A DNA stretch of 64,000 bases, taken from Pomphorhynchus laevis (Eukaryota > Acanthocephala > Palaeacanthocephala > Echinorhynchida > Pomphorhynchidae). Location: positions 1 through 64,000 of the forward strand of contig WNNJ02000912.1 in the NCBI GenBank assembly GCA_012934845.2, written 5' to 3'. The notes beneath the pieces were generated by a model. That model did not search any database. It was not told the origin of the DNA and saw nothing but the letters and a program-made list of their open reading frames with translations. The position numbers were made by a program, and so were the translations under genes. Shown here piece after piece: positions 31,896 through 42,165 of this stretch (its first letter is position 1; each line of letters starts with the position of its first letter).

Positions 31896-34416
31896 GGAAA
31901 GCATCCATCAAAGGATCTCAGTAAATCACACAAATACACGATATCTTGCTCACTTTCAATATCTACAATACTGTTTAAATAATGATGTTATTCCAAAAGG
32001 TATGCAAATTTTAATACCGGTTGCTGTTGACATTGACCGTTTACATGAACCTGCTCGTAGTCGTTTTATAAATAGAATGAAAACGATCAAAATTTCTGCA
32101 GAACGACAAGTATGCACAGAAATTACTAATTACTATGGTTGCTTATCGAACTGCTTGCCTGGCCATGTAGATCAACTTGAATATAATGGCCTGATTAACA
32201 ACAAATGTCACAAACTACGTTTACTTCTGAATAGAGAAGTGCATCCGATTGAAATAAAATCTATATTGCCGAAGTCAAGGAGACGATTCGTTAACAAACG
32301 GAGATGGCAATGGCAGCAAAATCCAACTTATGACAATGTAGTGAATATCTCTGATACCGTAATTTCATTTGAACAAAAGCGTGCATTGTCTCTTGGTCTT
32401 TCATTTGTTCCTAGTCCGCTGGAATTTCCGCGCTTATCATTGCTTACATCGGTTAATCGTTTAATTAAAAATACAGGTGAAGAATACACAAATGTGACAT
32501 TAGCAAATAATATCATCAATAAGTATGGATGTATGAAACCTAATGAATCTTTTGAACGTAACATGAGCAAAAATTCTATGATAGCTCTTCGCGAATTGAA
32601 ATCCAACAGAGAGATTGTGATATTACCAGCGGATAAAGGAAGTAAGGTAATTGTATGGAACAAGAGCGACTATGACTCACAATGTTGGCTTCACTTAAAT
32701 GGAGGATCATATGAAGAGATCACGATGATAGACCATCAGGCTATTTGTGCAAACGTTGAAAGAAATTTAATACGCTGGTTTCCCGCTAAAGAAAATCAAG
32801 GACGTTTTATTGTTAAAAATCCTAAACCAGGAGTACTATACTTACTGCCAAAAGTACACAAAAATAAGCACCCTTGTCCGGGGCGTCCAATAATCAGAAA
32901 TTGCGGTACGGCGTGTGAAAAGCTAGCGCGCGAAGTTCATAATGAATTATTGCCTTATTTAAAACAGACAGAATCTTACCTTTCAAGCACTGATGACTTT
33001 ATTCGTAAGTTAGAGAAATTCGCAAATTTAAGGAACGGCAATTTTGACTTTGTAATGTATACACTAGACGTAGAATCCCTTTTCACATCTATCCAGTCTG
33101 ACAGGGGCATAGCAGCGATTAACTCTTTACTATCCAGAAAAGGCGCTTCTGAGGATCATCGACTAGTCCTTTGTCAACAACTAAGGTTAATTTTGGAGTG
33201 TAACACTTTCACTTGCCAGCAAAAAGTATTTAGACAGAAAATTGGTACGGCAATGGGAAGTCCAGTTGGTCCTACATACGCTAGCTTATATGTTTCTAAC
33301 TTGGAGGAGGAATATGTGTTCAAACGTGAAAAGGCTCCACTAATGTGGGTGCGTTACATAGATGATGTGTTTATTATTTGGGATCACGGTAAGAGAGAAT
33401 TTGAATTATTTGTCAGTGAACTAAATAATCTATCTGAGCTTCGCTTTACTAACACTATAGAGATAAACAACTCGATTGGGTTTCTGGATGTAAGCATCCA
33501 AAGAATGAAGAATAGCTTCCGAACATCTTTATATAGAAAATTCACTGGAACGAGAAGTATAGTGCACGCGAGCAGTTTACACACCCCTAAAACAAAGCGT
33601 CTAATAATTAGGAATGAGGCTATACGAGCAAAGAAAATATGCTCCTCGCCGGATATCTTTGAAAAACAATTAAGATTGCTAAAAATAGAATTAATGGAGA
33701 GAGGATACTCAAATAAACAAATTGCAAGACAATTTCAATATGCTCGAATTATCCCGAGAAAAACACTGCTATATGATAACAGAAGAAAGCCACTCACAAC
33801 TACAAACAACAAGGTGGTATGTACATATCATCAGGCACTGAAAAATTTACCAAAGGAATTTAAAGAAATTACTAATGACAAGTGTCCCCCTGAACGTAAA
33901 CCGTTAATTTTCTTCAAATCTGGATATAACCTAAGAAGTTATTTTTCTGTCACAACTAATCATTCCACTGACATTGGTAGTAATGTACTGTGTGGAGATA
34001 AACGGTGTAAAATGTGTCAGATAATGAATAACTCAAAAACATTCACAAGCTCCACTACAAAATTAACTTATAGAATCAGGGGTAACAATAACTGTAAGAC
34101 ACAAAATTCGGTTTATTTAGGCACTTGCACAGTCTGTCATGCACAATATGTAGGGGAAAGCGGAAATAAGATGTCAGTTCGGATGAACAACCGTAGAGCG
34201 GATATTAAAGCCTGTCGTATAAATGCAGATGGACTGGCATCACACCTCATTAACAATCCAACACATGAAATTTCACTTGCAGTAATTGAGGGAAATATTC
34301 CCAACACTGCTAAAAGAAAGCGTAAGGAACTCTATTGGATAGCACAATTAATGACTGATAGATCGCTAAACAGTGAAGTGACAGGTGCACTGAAATTGGT
34401 GAAGAACAACATTTAA
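31894..34416 (+). CDS. Penelope-like protein: reverse transcriptase plus GIY-YIG endonuclease
   Basis: An open 840-aa frame. Residues 1-230 are the N-terminal extension. RT landmarks: ILPADKGSKVIVW (about 243-255), LYLLPKVHKNKHPCPGRPII (about 310), TLDVESLFTSI (about 390), IGTAMGSPVGPTYASLYVSN (about 450), catalytic RYIDDVFIIWD (about 488-498) and IGFLDVSI (about 529). The linker has CGDKRCKMC (zinc-type cysteines). The GIY-YIG endonuclease is SVYLGTCTVCHAQYVGESGN (about 750-769) with its downstream Arg (MNNRRADI) and Glu in KRKRKELYWI. The product makes element cDNA by target-primed reverse transcription. The start ATG lies at the pseudo-LTR boundary; no other in-frame choice is better. All key motifs are present, so this copy could be active. 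Confidence 0.93.
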   Translation: MESIHQRISVNHTNTRYLAHFQYLQYCLNNDVIPKGMQILIPVAVDIDRLHEPARSRFINRMKTIKISAERQVCTEITNYYGCLSNCLPGHVDQLEYNGLINNKCHKLRLLLNREVHPIEIKSILPKSRRRFVNKRRWQWQQNPTYDNVVNISDTVISFEQKRALSLGLSFVPSPLEFPRLSLLTSVNRLIKNTGEEYTNVTLANNIINKYGCMKPNESFERNMSKNSMIALRELKSNREIVILPADKGSKVIVWNKSDYDSQCWLHLNGGSYEEITMIDHQAICANVERNLIRWFPAKENQGRFIVKNPKPGVLYLLPKVHKNKHPCPGRPIIRNCGTACEKLAREVHNELLPYLKQTESYLSSTDDFIRKLEKFANLRNGNFDFVMYTLDVESLFTSIQSDRGIAAINSLLSRKGASEDHRLVLCQQLRLILECNTFTCQQKVFRQKIGTAMGSPVGPTYASLYVSNLEEEYVFKREKAPLMWVRYIDDVFIIWDHGKREFELFVSELNNLSELRFTNTIEINNSIGFLDVSIQRMKNSFRTSLYRKFTGTRSIVHASSLHTPKTKRLIIRNEAIRAKKICSSPDIFEKQLRLLKIELMERGYSNKQIARQFQYARIIPRKTLLYDNRRKPLTTTNNKVVCTYHQALKNLPKEFKEITNDKCPPERKPLIFFKSGYNLRSYFSVTTNHSTDIGSNVLCGDKRCKMCQIMNNSKTFTSSTTKLTYRIRGNNNCKTQNSVYLGTCTVCHAQYVGESGNKMSVRMNNRRADIKACRINADGLASHLINNPTHEISLAVIEGNIPNTAKRKRKELYWIAQLMTDRSLNSEVTGALKLVKNNI

Positions 34417-34620
34417 GATGCTATCATATATTTATGCTGTTATATTTATATTTTTACAATTGTAGATATTATTTTCCCGAAGAAGGCCACTAGTTGGTCG
34501 AAAGCTTGAATAAAACGATATCTTTGTGTTTCCGGTTTGACTTAAAATCCGAGTATTAATATATACAAGTATCCGTCAAAGGATCCCGGAGCTGGTTTGA
34601 ATAAATAATCTAAACTATAT
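34397..34620 (+). repeat. Penelope pseudo-LTR, 3' copy
   Basis: Begins in the last ORF codons and ends at GGTTTGAATAAATAATCTAAAC. AATAAA motifs occur at about 34508 and 34603, possible 3' end signals. Confidence 0.9.
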
Positions 34621-35040
34621 ATATGCATATATATAATTATATCGCCTATCTAACAAAAATTAAACCATCAAGTAAATATAAATATATGGATAAAATTGAA
34701 TTAATAGAATCCTTAAATATTTTGATAAATCAAAATTATTTAAAAGTACGAACATCTATATTTAGACAAGTAAAAGGTTTTCAAATGGGTGGTAATAGTA
34801 GTCCAATTATAACTGACTTGTTTTTAAGCTTTATAGAATATGAATTTGTTCATAACTGTGTAAAAAATAAATCTAAATTATATAAAGATATGAAATATAT
34901 GTTTCGATACATTGATGATATATGTGTATTTAACTCTAATAATTTTTATTCAATTAGTGAACAAATTTATCCAGGTCGCCTTATTCTTAATAAAAAAATA
35001 TATCGGAAAAATATATACATTTATATGTTAACTATAACGT
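34621..35040 (+). mobile_element. Naiad-like element, right part after the Penelope insertion
   Basis: Continues the RT reading broken at 30600: YNYIAYLTKIKPSSKYKYMD, IELIESLNILINQNYLKV, SIFRQVKGFQMGGNSSPII then TDLF, EYEFVHNCVKNKSKLYKDMK, catalytic FRYIDDICVFNSN, and EQIYPGRLILNK. QMGGNSSP is the equivalent of the PMGTNCAP block in this RT group. This is the best-preserved palm of the family in the window. It ends in AT-rich sequence at about 35040. Confidence 0.8.
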
Positions 35041-35044
35041 AAAT

Positions 35045-35400
35045 AAAAATATAACGTAACTCTAACATAAATTCAACTATCAAATAAATATAGATATATG
35101 TATAAATATTATGAAATGTAATATTATGATATTATTATATTTATTACTTATATTATTTTATATTCTTATCACTATAAAATTAGTTTATTTTATTTTTTTT
35201 ATTTAAAATTTATTTTCTAAAAAATAAAATCATATAAATCATATAAAATAATATAAATATTAATTAAATATTAATAATATTGTAATACTATTTTGAGTAT
35301 TTTGTAACATGTCAATATGCCGATTCTTACAAAATATTTAACTTCATTTGTTTTGTACATTTAAAGTTACAAAAAGACATTAGGATTCGTTAAATATATA
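35045..35400. other. AT-rich spacer
   Basis: Simple A/T sequence without ORF, repeat unit or promoter that I can support. Confidence 0.5.
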
Positions 35401-35407
35401 TAAATAT

Positions 35408-35680
35408 CTCAAAAGGGAGTGAGACTAATCCGCGTGAAATACGTTGTTATCATTGAAGCCAGACGCGGAAGAACGGTAGCAAGTACCGTTTCGTCATCAC
35501 AATGACTCATCAGTGCCAGATCCCTCCCACTACTGGATGCAGAGAAGGACTGACAGACGGCACAAGAGTCATGTGTATGACTCTTGTGCCGCAGAAGAAC
35601 GGTACTTGCTACCGTTCTTCCGCGTCTGGCTTCAATGATAACAACGTATTTCAAAATGATTGGTCTCACTCTCTTTTGAG
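35408..35680. mobile_element. Foldback element, about 83-bp TIRs
   Basis: CTCAAAAGGGAGTGAGAC... (35408) pairs with ...GTCTCACTCTCTTTTGAG (35680). The arms hold TACGTTGTTATCATTGAAGCC and CGCGGAAGAACGGTAGCAAG in both orientations. The interior carries a second hairpin, GGCACAAGAGTCAT/ATGACTCTTGTGCC (about 35556-35592). No coding capacity, so this is a non-autonomous DNA element. No target duplication was clear. Confidence 0.8.
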
Positions 35681-35814
35681 ATTCATGATTTAAGTTAGCC
35701 GATATTCAAGAGACCTGCGCTGACATTTGCCAGTGCTTTTGCTAATGATCCAATTTAGTGAAGCATGTAGTGCTGGTTTAGCACTCAATGTGAAGTTATT
35801 AGAAATCTTTCCGG

Positions 35815-35950
35815 TACTTCATACACATGACTTTTGTGCCGTTTGACAGTCCTCCTCTGCATCCAGTAGTGGGAGGGATCTGGCACTGATGAGTCATTGT
35901 GATGACGAAACGATACTTGCTACCGTTCTTCCGCGTTTGGCTTCAATGAT
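35815..35950. repeat. Inverted partial copy of the foldback element
   Basis: CATACACATGACTTTTGTGCCG...CTCCCACT-complement...GGCTTCAATGATAAC is the reverse complement of 35450-35585, with about 5% differences. The left end is missing; 35690-35815 (GACCTGCGCTGACATTTGCC...) is unrelated. Confidence 0.75.
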
Positions 35951-37180
35951 AACAATATATAAATATATAATAAAAAAATATATAATATTTAATATATAAT
36001 AAAAATATATCTTTTTGTAAAAATATGATATATTAAAGTAGATATACTTGATAAAATAAATTGTATATGATTAATTAATATATTAAATCAAAATTGTCTT
36101 GAAATTATTTAAGTTAAGGATAAAGTTGATTGCATGGATAAAAATTAAATTGTTTACGTACAACAAAATGTGAAATTTTTTATTAAAATTATAAAAAATT
36201 TAATTTATTAAATAATCTAGTTTATCAATTAAAAACAATACTTTAAATATAATTTAAAACAGTAAATTTATTAATCAAAAAATTAATTTAAGTGAAAAAT
36301 ATAGTTGATTAATGATAATATAATAGACATTGCTTATGCAACAATATTTATTATATTGATTCACGATGAAAAATAAAGCTGCATTGATGATTGCTAACAC
36401 CTCTAAGACAGTTACAATTCAAGTAAGTTATTTTTCTTGTATTAGGTAATTTTACTTAATGAAACTTTGTCGTATTCAGTGAAATAATTGAGTACGACAA
36501 ATAACTTCAGTGTCATATTCCCACCGTAACGATGAGATTCAGTATTCAGTAAAGCGCAACAAATATGTAAACGTTTTTATAATTCTATCAAATTTAGAAT
36601 TATATTATAATTATAATAATAATTAAGTAAGGTAAAATTGATATTTATATATATTTCTAAGTAATTTCTATCAAAATATGTAGGTTAAAACAACTTAAGG
36701 TAAAATTGATATATAAATAATTATATATAATTAAATTATTTATATTTTTACGTAATTTCTATCAAAAAATGTAAAATAAAACAACGGAACTTTTTGTTAA
36801 AGAGACGAGGCTAATTAAGAACTTAAATTAGATAACGGTAAATCAAATTTTCATAATAATTATTACAATTGAATGAAGCCGTAAACATGTGCGCTGCTGT
36901 AAATATGTGCGCTACTATAAATATATGTACCTTTTAAAACGCATAAATGATTAATAAAAAATTAAATACGCTAAATAAATTTTAAAATTTTAATTTAAAT
37001 AAATTAAAAAAATTAAAAAATTTGCTTTTAAACAATTTCGACAAGAAACGCTATATACTAATAATGGATAATTATAACGACATTAAGATAAAAATATTTG
37101 TTTTGCTAAATATTCATATAGAAATTACATGAATGGATCACACATTTTAGTGTTCATCTGAGTATTGTTGTGCAGAAAGG
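35950..37180. other. AT-rich spacer downstream of the GPCR gene
   Basis: Long A/T tracts. 36640-36680 and 36700-36775 repeat GGTAAAATTGATAT...AATTTCTATCAAAAnATGTA. No gene seen. Confidence 0.5.
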
Positions 37181-37183
37181 AGA

Positions 37184-37840
37184 TTATTTTTGGTACAGTC
37201 TATTTCCTACTCTAGCATAATACCTCTTTGCTGGATCGTAAGGCAGTTTCCAAATTATATTCTTCATCACTAAGATATAAAGTACTGGCATAAGGATAAC
37301 GTGAAAATATGCAAAAATGGTCAAAGCGGAAATCAGGTATATTGGAAAATTAAATTTCCTATCTATGAGTAACGCGATGAAAAGTGGGCTGGTAGTTATC
37401 GTAAAGCACGATAAAAATAAAATATAAGCTTTTGTTCTTTGTATCGTTTGTTGTAGATTATCTGCGACTATAAGCACTTCTTCAGAGGCTTTACAGCCCA
37501 ATGCACACAAACTAAGGAAGCGACTATTTCGTCTTGTATCTCGAAGTTCGCAAATAAAGCGCTTTGCGTATACAAATGCCATGACCAACGCTAATGATGT
37601 AGTAAAAATCCACATAGCGCTAATAATATATCCTCTGTCACTTCTCTGAACTACCAAACAGGTTGACGTATTTGAATGATAGAACAGCGTGTAGTCCGAA
37701 GCACCAATAAGTGTGACTCCGAGATGAACAATGATTGTCAGTATCCATACCAATGATACACCAAGTATCACACAAGACCATGACATTGCATCATTAACTG
37801 TGTTAGGTTGGCGACACTTTTCTTCAAAATAAAATGCTTT
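37184..37840 (-). CDS. Rhodopsin-family GPCR, C-terminal exon (TM4-TM7)
   Basis: On the minus strand, an acceptor TTTGGGTAG at 37841-37850 opens an exon reading KAFYFEEKCRQP (intracellular loop 2), SCVILGVSLVWILTIIVHLG (TM4 with its Trp), Cys in NTSTCLVVQ (ECL2), SAMWIFTTSLALVMAFVYAK (TM5), a loop with RDTRRNSRF, RTKAYILFLSCFTITTSPLF (TM6), then AYFHVILMPVLYILVMK (TM7; M-P-V-L-Y in place of NPxxY), an amphipathic end and a stop at 37184. This is a complete second half of a class A receptor. I do not recognise the ligand class; it looks like an orphan invertebrate receptor. The short loop 3 and modified NPxxY are notable. Confidence 0.72.
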   Translation of the reverse strand, partial: KAFYFEEKCRQPNTVNDAMSWSCVILGVSLVWILTIIVHLGVTLIGASDYTLFYHSNTSTCLVVQRSDRGYIISAMWIFTTSLALVMAFVYAKRFICELRDTRRNSRFLSLCALGCKASEEVLIVADNLQQTIQRTKAYILFLSCFTITTSPLFIALLIDRKFNFPIYLISALTIFAYFHVILMPVLYILVMKNIIWKLPYDPAKRYYARVGNRLYQK

Positions 37841-38279
37841 CTACCCAAATGGAAAAGACAAAGTGTGATATTCAGAATAGTTAAATGTTCCGATTCTGAT
37901 AATATTATTTTCGATGATAACGTTGAATTATTAGTGATTTTAATGTTAAATATCAAAGGAAAAAGTATTCACAATTGATTTGAAACTTTTCAATGTCGTA
38001 AATCACTTAAATGGGAAATTTTAAACTATTTCGAATTTTTATTTCAAATTTTAATTATAAATTATATCGTTATATAAATATAAAAAAATATTATATAATT
38101 ATTAATTTTTTTTAATAATAAAAATTTATTATTGATAACAGACAATTACAATTTACGGATTACCCGCAAATGGGCTCTTATATTATTATCGCTATTAAAG
38201 TTAAAACGTTATTTGTGATTTTGTGTGATCATTGGTTGTTGCTTTCTGGCATGTCTGCTTTCTGACATGCGTAAGGTTT

Positions 38280-38860
38280 CATCCTTATATAATTATTAAT
38301 TATTAATTATTAATTATTTGTTTTTAATAATAAATTGTTTTGTATATCGTATATTATATATTTGATATAAAATACGAAGACTCAGTTATCTGATCTGATT
38401 TGTTCTACTGACAAGTTATTATTGACATGTGGACTTTGTTTTCCCGTAAATATAACTCCTTTCAGAAATACTGAAACTATGTATTATTGATACGACATTA
38501 TTTTTATTATAACCTGTCGGAAATACTGAAACTATGCATTATAATTCATCCTTCTGATGAATTATAATCCTTATTCTGATACATCGTATATTTTCTATTA
38601 GTAATTCATAAAAATTGACCTTTGTGTTAACTTTCAATTTTAAATTTTAAATTGATATAAATATACATTTTATAGCATCTTATATAATTATTTATTATTT
38701 ATCGTTATTTTTAATTTATATATCGTATAAAATACATAGACTCAGTTATCTGATCTGATTTGTCCTACTGGCTAAACATTATTTACACGTGGACTTTGTT
38801 TCCCCGGTAATATAACCTGTCAAAATACTGAAACTATGTATTCTTGATAAGACATTATTT
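38280..38860 (+). repeat. Naiad-like terminal repeat tails, two in tandem
   Basis: AAATACGAAGACTCAGTTATCTGATCTGATTTGT occurs at about 38370 and (AAATACATAGACTCAG...) at about 38730. Each is preceded by a CTTATTCTGATACATCG-like segment or its decayed form and followed by TGTGGACTTTGTTT...ATATAACCTGTC. The unit is about 355 bp. Confidence 0.65.
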
Positions 38861-39049
38861 TGCTGCTAATTTTCACGCAATGTTGCTGAATATTATTCTA
38901 ATCTTATTCAGAATTATACATCAACAAAATATTATTAAAATTTTAAATTTACAATATATTAATCAACAAAATATTATAAAATATAAATTTAAGTGAAAAA
39001 TTTCTGAATAACAGAAAATTAATAGAATAAGGTACACAATATAATCAAA

Positions 39050-39240
39050 TTTCATCAGAGGAAATACGTCATTAGTTCGTGTTTGGCCCCGCTGCTATTC
39101 TGGATAGAGGAATAGTGACCGAAACCTGATAGCATAGCAGTTCCTCCTGATGACCTCTAATCCTTATTCTGATACAACGTCTGTTATTTTTTAGTCAATT
39201 CATAAAAATTGACTTTGATTTAAAAAATTTAATAACAAAT
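39050..39240 (+). ncRNA. Naiad-like terminal core, copy
   Basis: TCATCAGAGGAAATACGTCATTAG...GGCCCCGCTGCTAT...GACCGAAACCTGATAGCATAGCAGTTCCTCC, then TGATGACCTCTAATCCTTATTCTGATAC and the tail. The P1-like GGCCCC partner is decayed here (AGTGACC), so this copy would fold less well. RNA role hypothetical. Confidence 0.4.
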
Positions 39241-39777
39241 TCTATCCATATATAAATATTAAATTTATATATAAATAAATTACACTGTTACATTACACAA
39301 TTTCATAAGCATACAGTTGATCATAAGTTTGCAGTATTAGTTCTGCATGTGGACTCCATTATTATTCTCCAAAATTTTGTTTTGGAGAATAATAATGATT
39401 AATAATAATTTTTATTCTCTAAAAATTTCGTGTTATAAAAATTTTAATTAAAAATCTTAAGATTAAGATATTGGCATTTTTCATTTATGCAGGATCAGAT
39501 CAGTGATCTGATTTTTAAAATTACAATTTTTATAAAAAATTGTAATTTAAATTAAAATTTGTAATTATTTTATTAATTAATTTATTAAAAATTGTAATTT
39601 TATATTTTTCACCTTTTTCATTTTCGCTGTTTATGAAATTTACGTGCTACAAAGTATTTGAGATTGAATAAGATGCTATCTTATTGGATAAGATATGAAA
39701 AAATAAAAAAATTCAAAATAACTAAAAATAATGTGAAACTTCAATTTAAAATTCATAGCAAGTAATAAATTTTCTTT

Positions 39778-39850
39778 GGAAATAGTGAAATTTGGAAATA
39801 GTGGCATTTGGAAGTAGTGGCATCTGGAAGTAGTGGCATTTGGAAGTAGT
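39778..39850. repeat. Minisatellite, 15-bp unit, about 5 copies
   Basis: GGAAGTAGTGGCATT-type units (GGAAATAGTGAAATT, GGAAATAGTGGCATT, GGAAGTAGTGGCATT, GGAAGTAGTGGCATC...). Confidence 0.85.
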
Positions 39851-40978
39851 AAGCCGTAATCTATCTTTACATAGATTATATAATTGCGAGAATTAAAATA
39901 TTCTAAATTTATCTTAAATTCATAGCAAATTATGTTAGCATTAATTATGTTATATTAATTTTTTATTAACTTTTATAGATTAATCATTCTATACAATTTT
40001 TATAAATTGTAAAGAATGACTGCTACTAAGTAGTCGTTATGAAAAATTGAATTGTGTTTGCAACATTTTTTCATTCTTGCTCTTATTGTTTACCCAAAAT
40101 CGGGATGAAAGCAAAATCATATCATATATAAATATTTTACGTAATATATTTATATTTCATTATTAATTATATAATAAATTTTATATATAAGAAGTGTAAT
40201 AATATATATAATTGGAATTTTGATGACTTTATACCGCACGCTACTTTAATCATATATATAAGGCTACAGCAGTACGCTACATTTCAGTATTGGTAAACCT
40301 CATCAGGTACTGATCAAATATCTACATGTCATTTTGGTTTATCTTAATGCTGGCTGACGATCACTCAACTCGTTTGCTTTATTGGTAATAAGATTTAATG
40401 AAATACTTTAATCTTACATTTTGCAAATTTAATTAAAATCATTTCTGATTTTAAATTTAATCAGCGTAAAAAGGAGAAGGTGCAACCTTCAATTTGAAAA
40501 CCTACCCATATTTGCAATTAATTTCTATTATTAGACTAGTCATATAAAGTTTGTATTTTGCTTTTAAGTTGATATAACTGCCCAGTAATTGCTACTTGAA
40601 ATTTCAGCGTAAAAAATCAGCGTTAGACTTCAAATAATATTTTGTATTGTTGTTATAAAGGCGCTTATCACCACATTGAACATAATAAAATATTAGTTAC
40701 ATGTGAACTGTCTAAAGCTGTCTATTTTTATACCTATTAAATAATACTAACAATTTCTTTACTAAATATGAAATCTAAAATTGCTATCTATTTACGTAAA
40801 AAACACTGCTATCTAAATAAAAAGTAAATTAAATTTTTAAATCAAATTCGCTGATTTAATTCGACATTCGAAATGATTTCAATTGAATATCCAAAATGTA
40901 AGAAATTATTTTAATTTTCAAAACTATATATAATGTATTATATTCTATTATATTTTATTAAAATATTTAAAAAAATAT

Positions 40979-41175
40979 GCAGTTAAATTTTTTAATCCTC
41001 TACAGTTTAATTTTAGGAAATTTATCTAAATTATACATTTAATTTATTATACATTTAATATATACATTTAATATTATACATTTATTATACAAAACGCAGT
41101 TAAATTTTTTAATCCTCTACGGTTTAATTTTAGGAAATTTATCTAAATTATACATTTAATTTATTATACATTTAA
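40979..41175. repeat. Tandem duplication, 118-bp unit
   Basis: GCAGTTAAATTTTTTAATCCTCTACnGTTTAATTTTAGG begins at 40979 and 41096 and is followed in both copies by AAATTTATCTAAATTATACATTTAATTTATTATACA. Confidence 0.85.
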
Positions 41176-41627
41176 TTTATTTAAATGTATATTATTATAT
41201 AAGATGTTATGCTTATAATTTACAAATTAAATTTAATAAAATTAAATTATATGATTATGTGAATTATATAAATTAAATTGACTTTGCATATTAATATAAA
41301 TTATATTAATTGTTTACCAAAGTTATGTGACTGAGTTGTCTTTCTCGGTAAAGAACTAAAGCCATAAAAATCATGACAAAAATTCAGTAGAATGGAAAAT
41401 TATAAAGAGAATATGGTATTTCTTTGTTTACATATAATTGCGCGTTTTAATGATTTTCAGATTTAAAATAAAATAAATTTTAAGTATTTAAAGTTTTTAC
41501 AGACCCTGTAATTAATGCACATTACCTGCCATTGTGACATTGAAAGTGCATTTGAATACAATTAATAATGCATTTGAATAAAGTGCATTTGAATACAATT
41601 GAAATTTGTCTAGTTTAGTATTTTAGA

Positions 41628-41951
41628 TCACACAGTGCTATTTTCCATTTGACTAGTTTCACATGCCGAGCCGGCTGCGATGTTGTATATGCTAACTGTA
41701 AAAAATGTGACATACATTGTCCCAAAATATCCACAGATTTTCCCATTACGGTGAACTGACATTGTAAGAGTAATGGATGCCAAGATAAAGTTAACGCATG
41801 CCTGGTGAATAAGAAAAATACTGCGTTTGTTTCTATTGTATTTGTTACTAATTTGATACAGAAGCATCATAAAATTTGATACAAGTCCCGATAGTCCAAT
41901 ACATAACAAGGGCAAAATAATTTTCACAGCCATTGCTTCTCTCAATTGAAC
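41628..41951 (-). CDS. Rhodopsin-family GPCR, TM1-TM3 exon
   Basis: On the minus strand an acceptor (ATAATTTAG at about 41952) is followed in frame by VQLREAMAVK, TM1 IILPLLCIGLSGLVSNFMML with the conserved Asn, loop 1 NKYNRNKRS, TM2 FLIHQACVNFILASITLTMS, the ECL1 Cys (GKICGYF) and TM3 MYVTFFTVSIYNIAAG. The coding part probably stops near 41663 at a GTGAAA donor, although the frame is open to 41628. An upstream exon with the true start is implied. It lies 3.8 kb before the TM4-TM7 exon on the same strand, and together they supply seven TM segments, so I read them as one gene. The D-R-Y motif that should follow TM3 is not in this exon. Confidence 0.62.
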   Translation of the reverse strand, partial: VQLREAMAVKIILPLLCIGLSGLVSNFMMLLYQISNKYNRNKRSIFLIHQACVNFILASITLTMSVHRNGKICGYFGTMYVTFFTVSIYNIAAGSACETSQMENSTV

Positions 41952-42165
41952 CTAAATTATAATCCTCTAATCTTATACTACGATGTGTAATTAAACCACT
42001 GTTTTATTAATTTCAACCACTTGACATGTCACACCAGACTGTTTTCATCTGTCACAATAAATGAGCAGTCCTCAATAAAAATTACCAGCACAGACTTATT
42101 ATTCGAAACATCACTGGATTAATTACATGTAGGTTATCGTTTTGGGTAAGTTATACGCAAAGATC

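Larger units (their letters stand above)
30604..34620 (+). mobile_element. Penelope-like element, apparently intact, with inverted 5' arm
   Basis: Structure: an inverted copy of the element's 3' third (30604-31670), then a direct pseudo-LTR (31672-31895), the 840-aa ORF (31894-34416), then the second pseudo-LTR (34397-34620). The inverted arm matches 33555-34620 over about 1.07 kb, and the 292-aa protein readings look identical. Penelope-like elements are known for such pseudo-LTRs and inverted flanks. Both outer ends are TTTAGATTATTTATTCAAACC and its complement. A TA-rich stretch of about 18 bp on each side (ATATATATGTATATATA and TATATATGCATATATATA) may be the target duplication. The identity of arms and the open ORF indicate a very recent insertion. 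Confidence 0.92.
37860..41620. other. GPCR intron region, repeat-rich
   Basis: Holds Naiad-like terminal repeats (38280-39250), a 15-bp minisatellite (39778-39850) and a 118-bp tandem duplication (40979-41175). The remainder is AT-rich. A short exon with the receptor's DRY-like motif is expected here but was not securely found. Confidence 0.5.

Noticed and set aside
40280-40321. Micro-exon supplying the GPCR DRY motif (minus strand, IFDQYLM after an AG)
   Set aside because: The position and motif are tempting, but neither flanking splice phase nor a proper donor fits, so it is probably chance.
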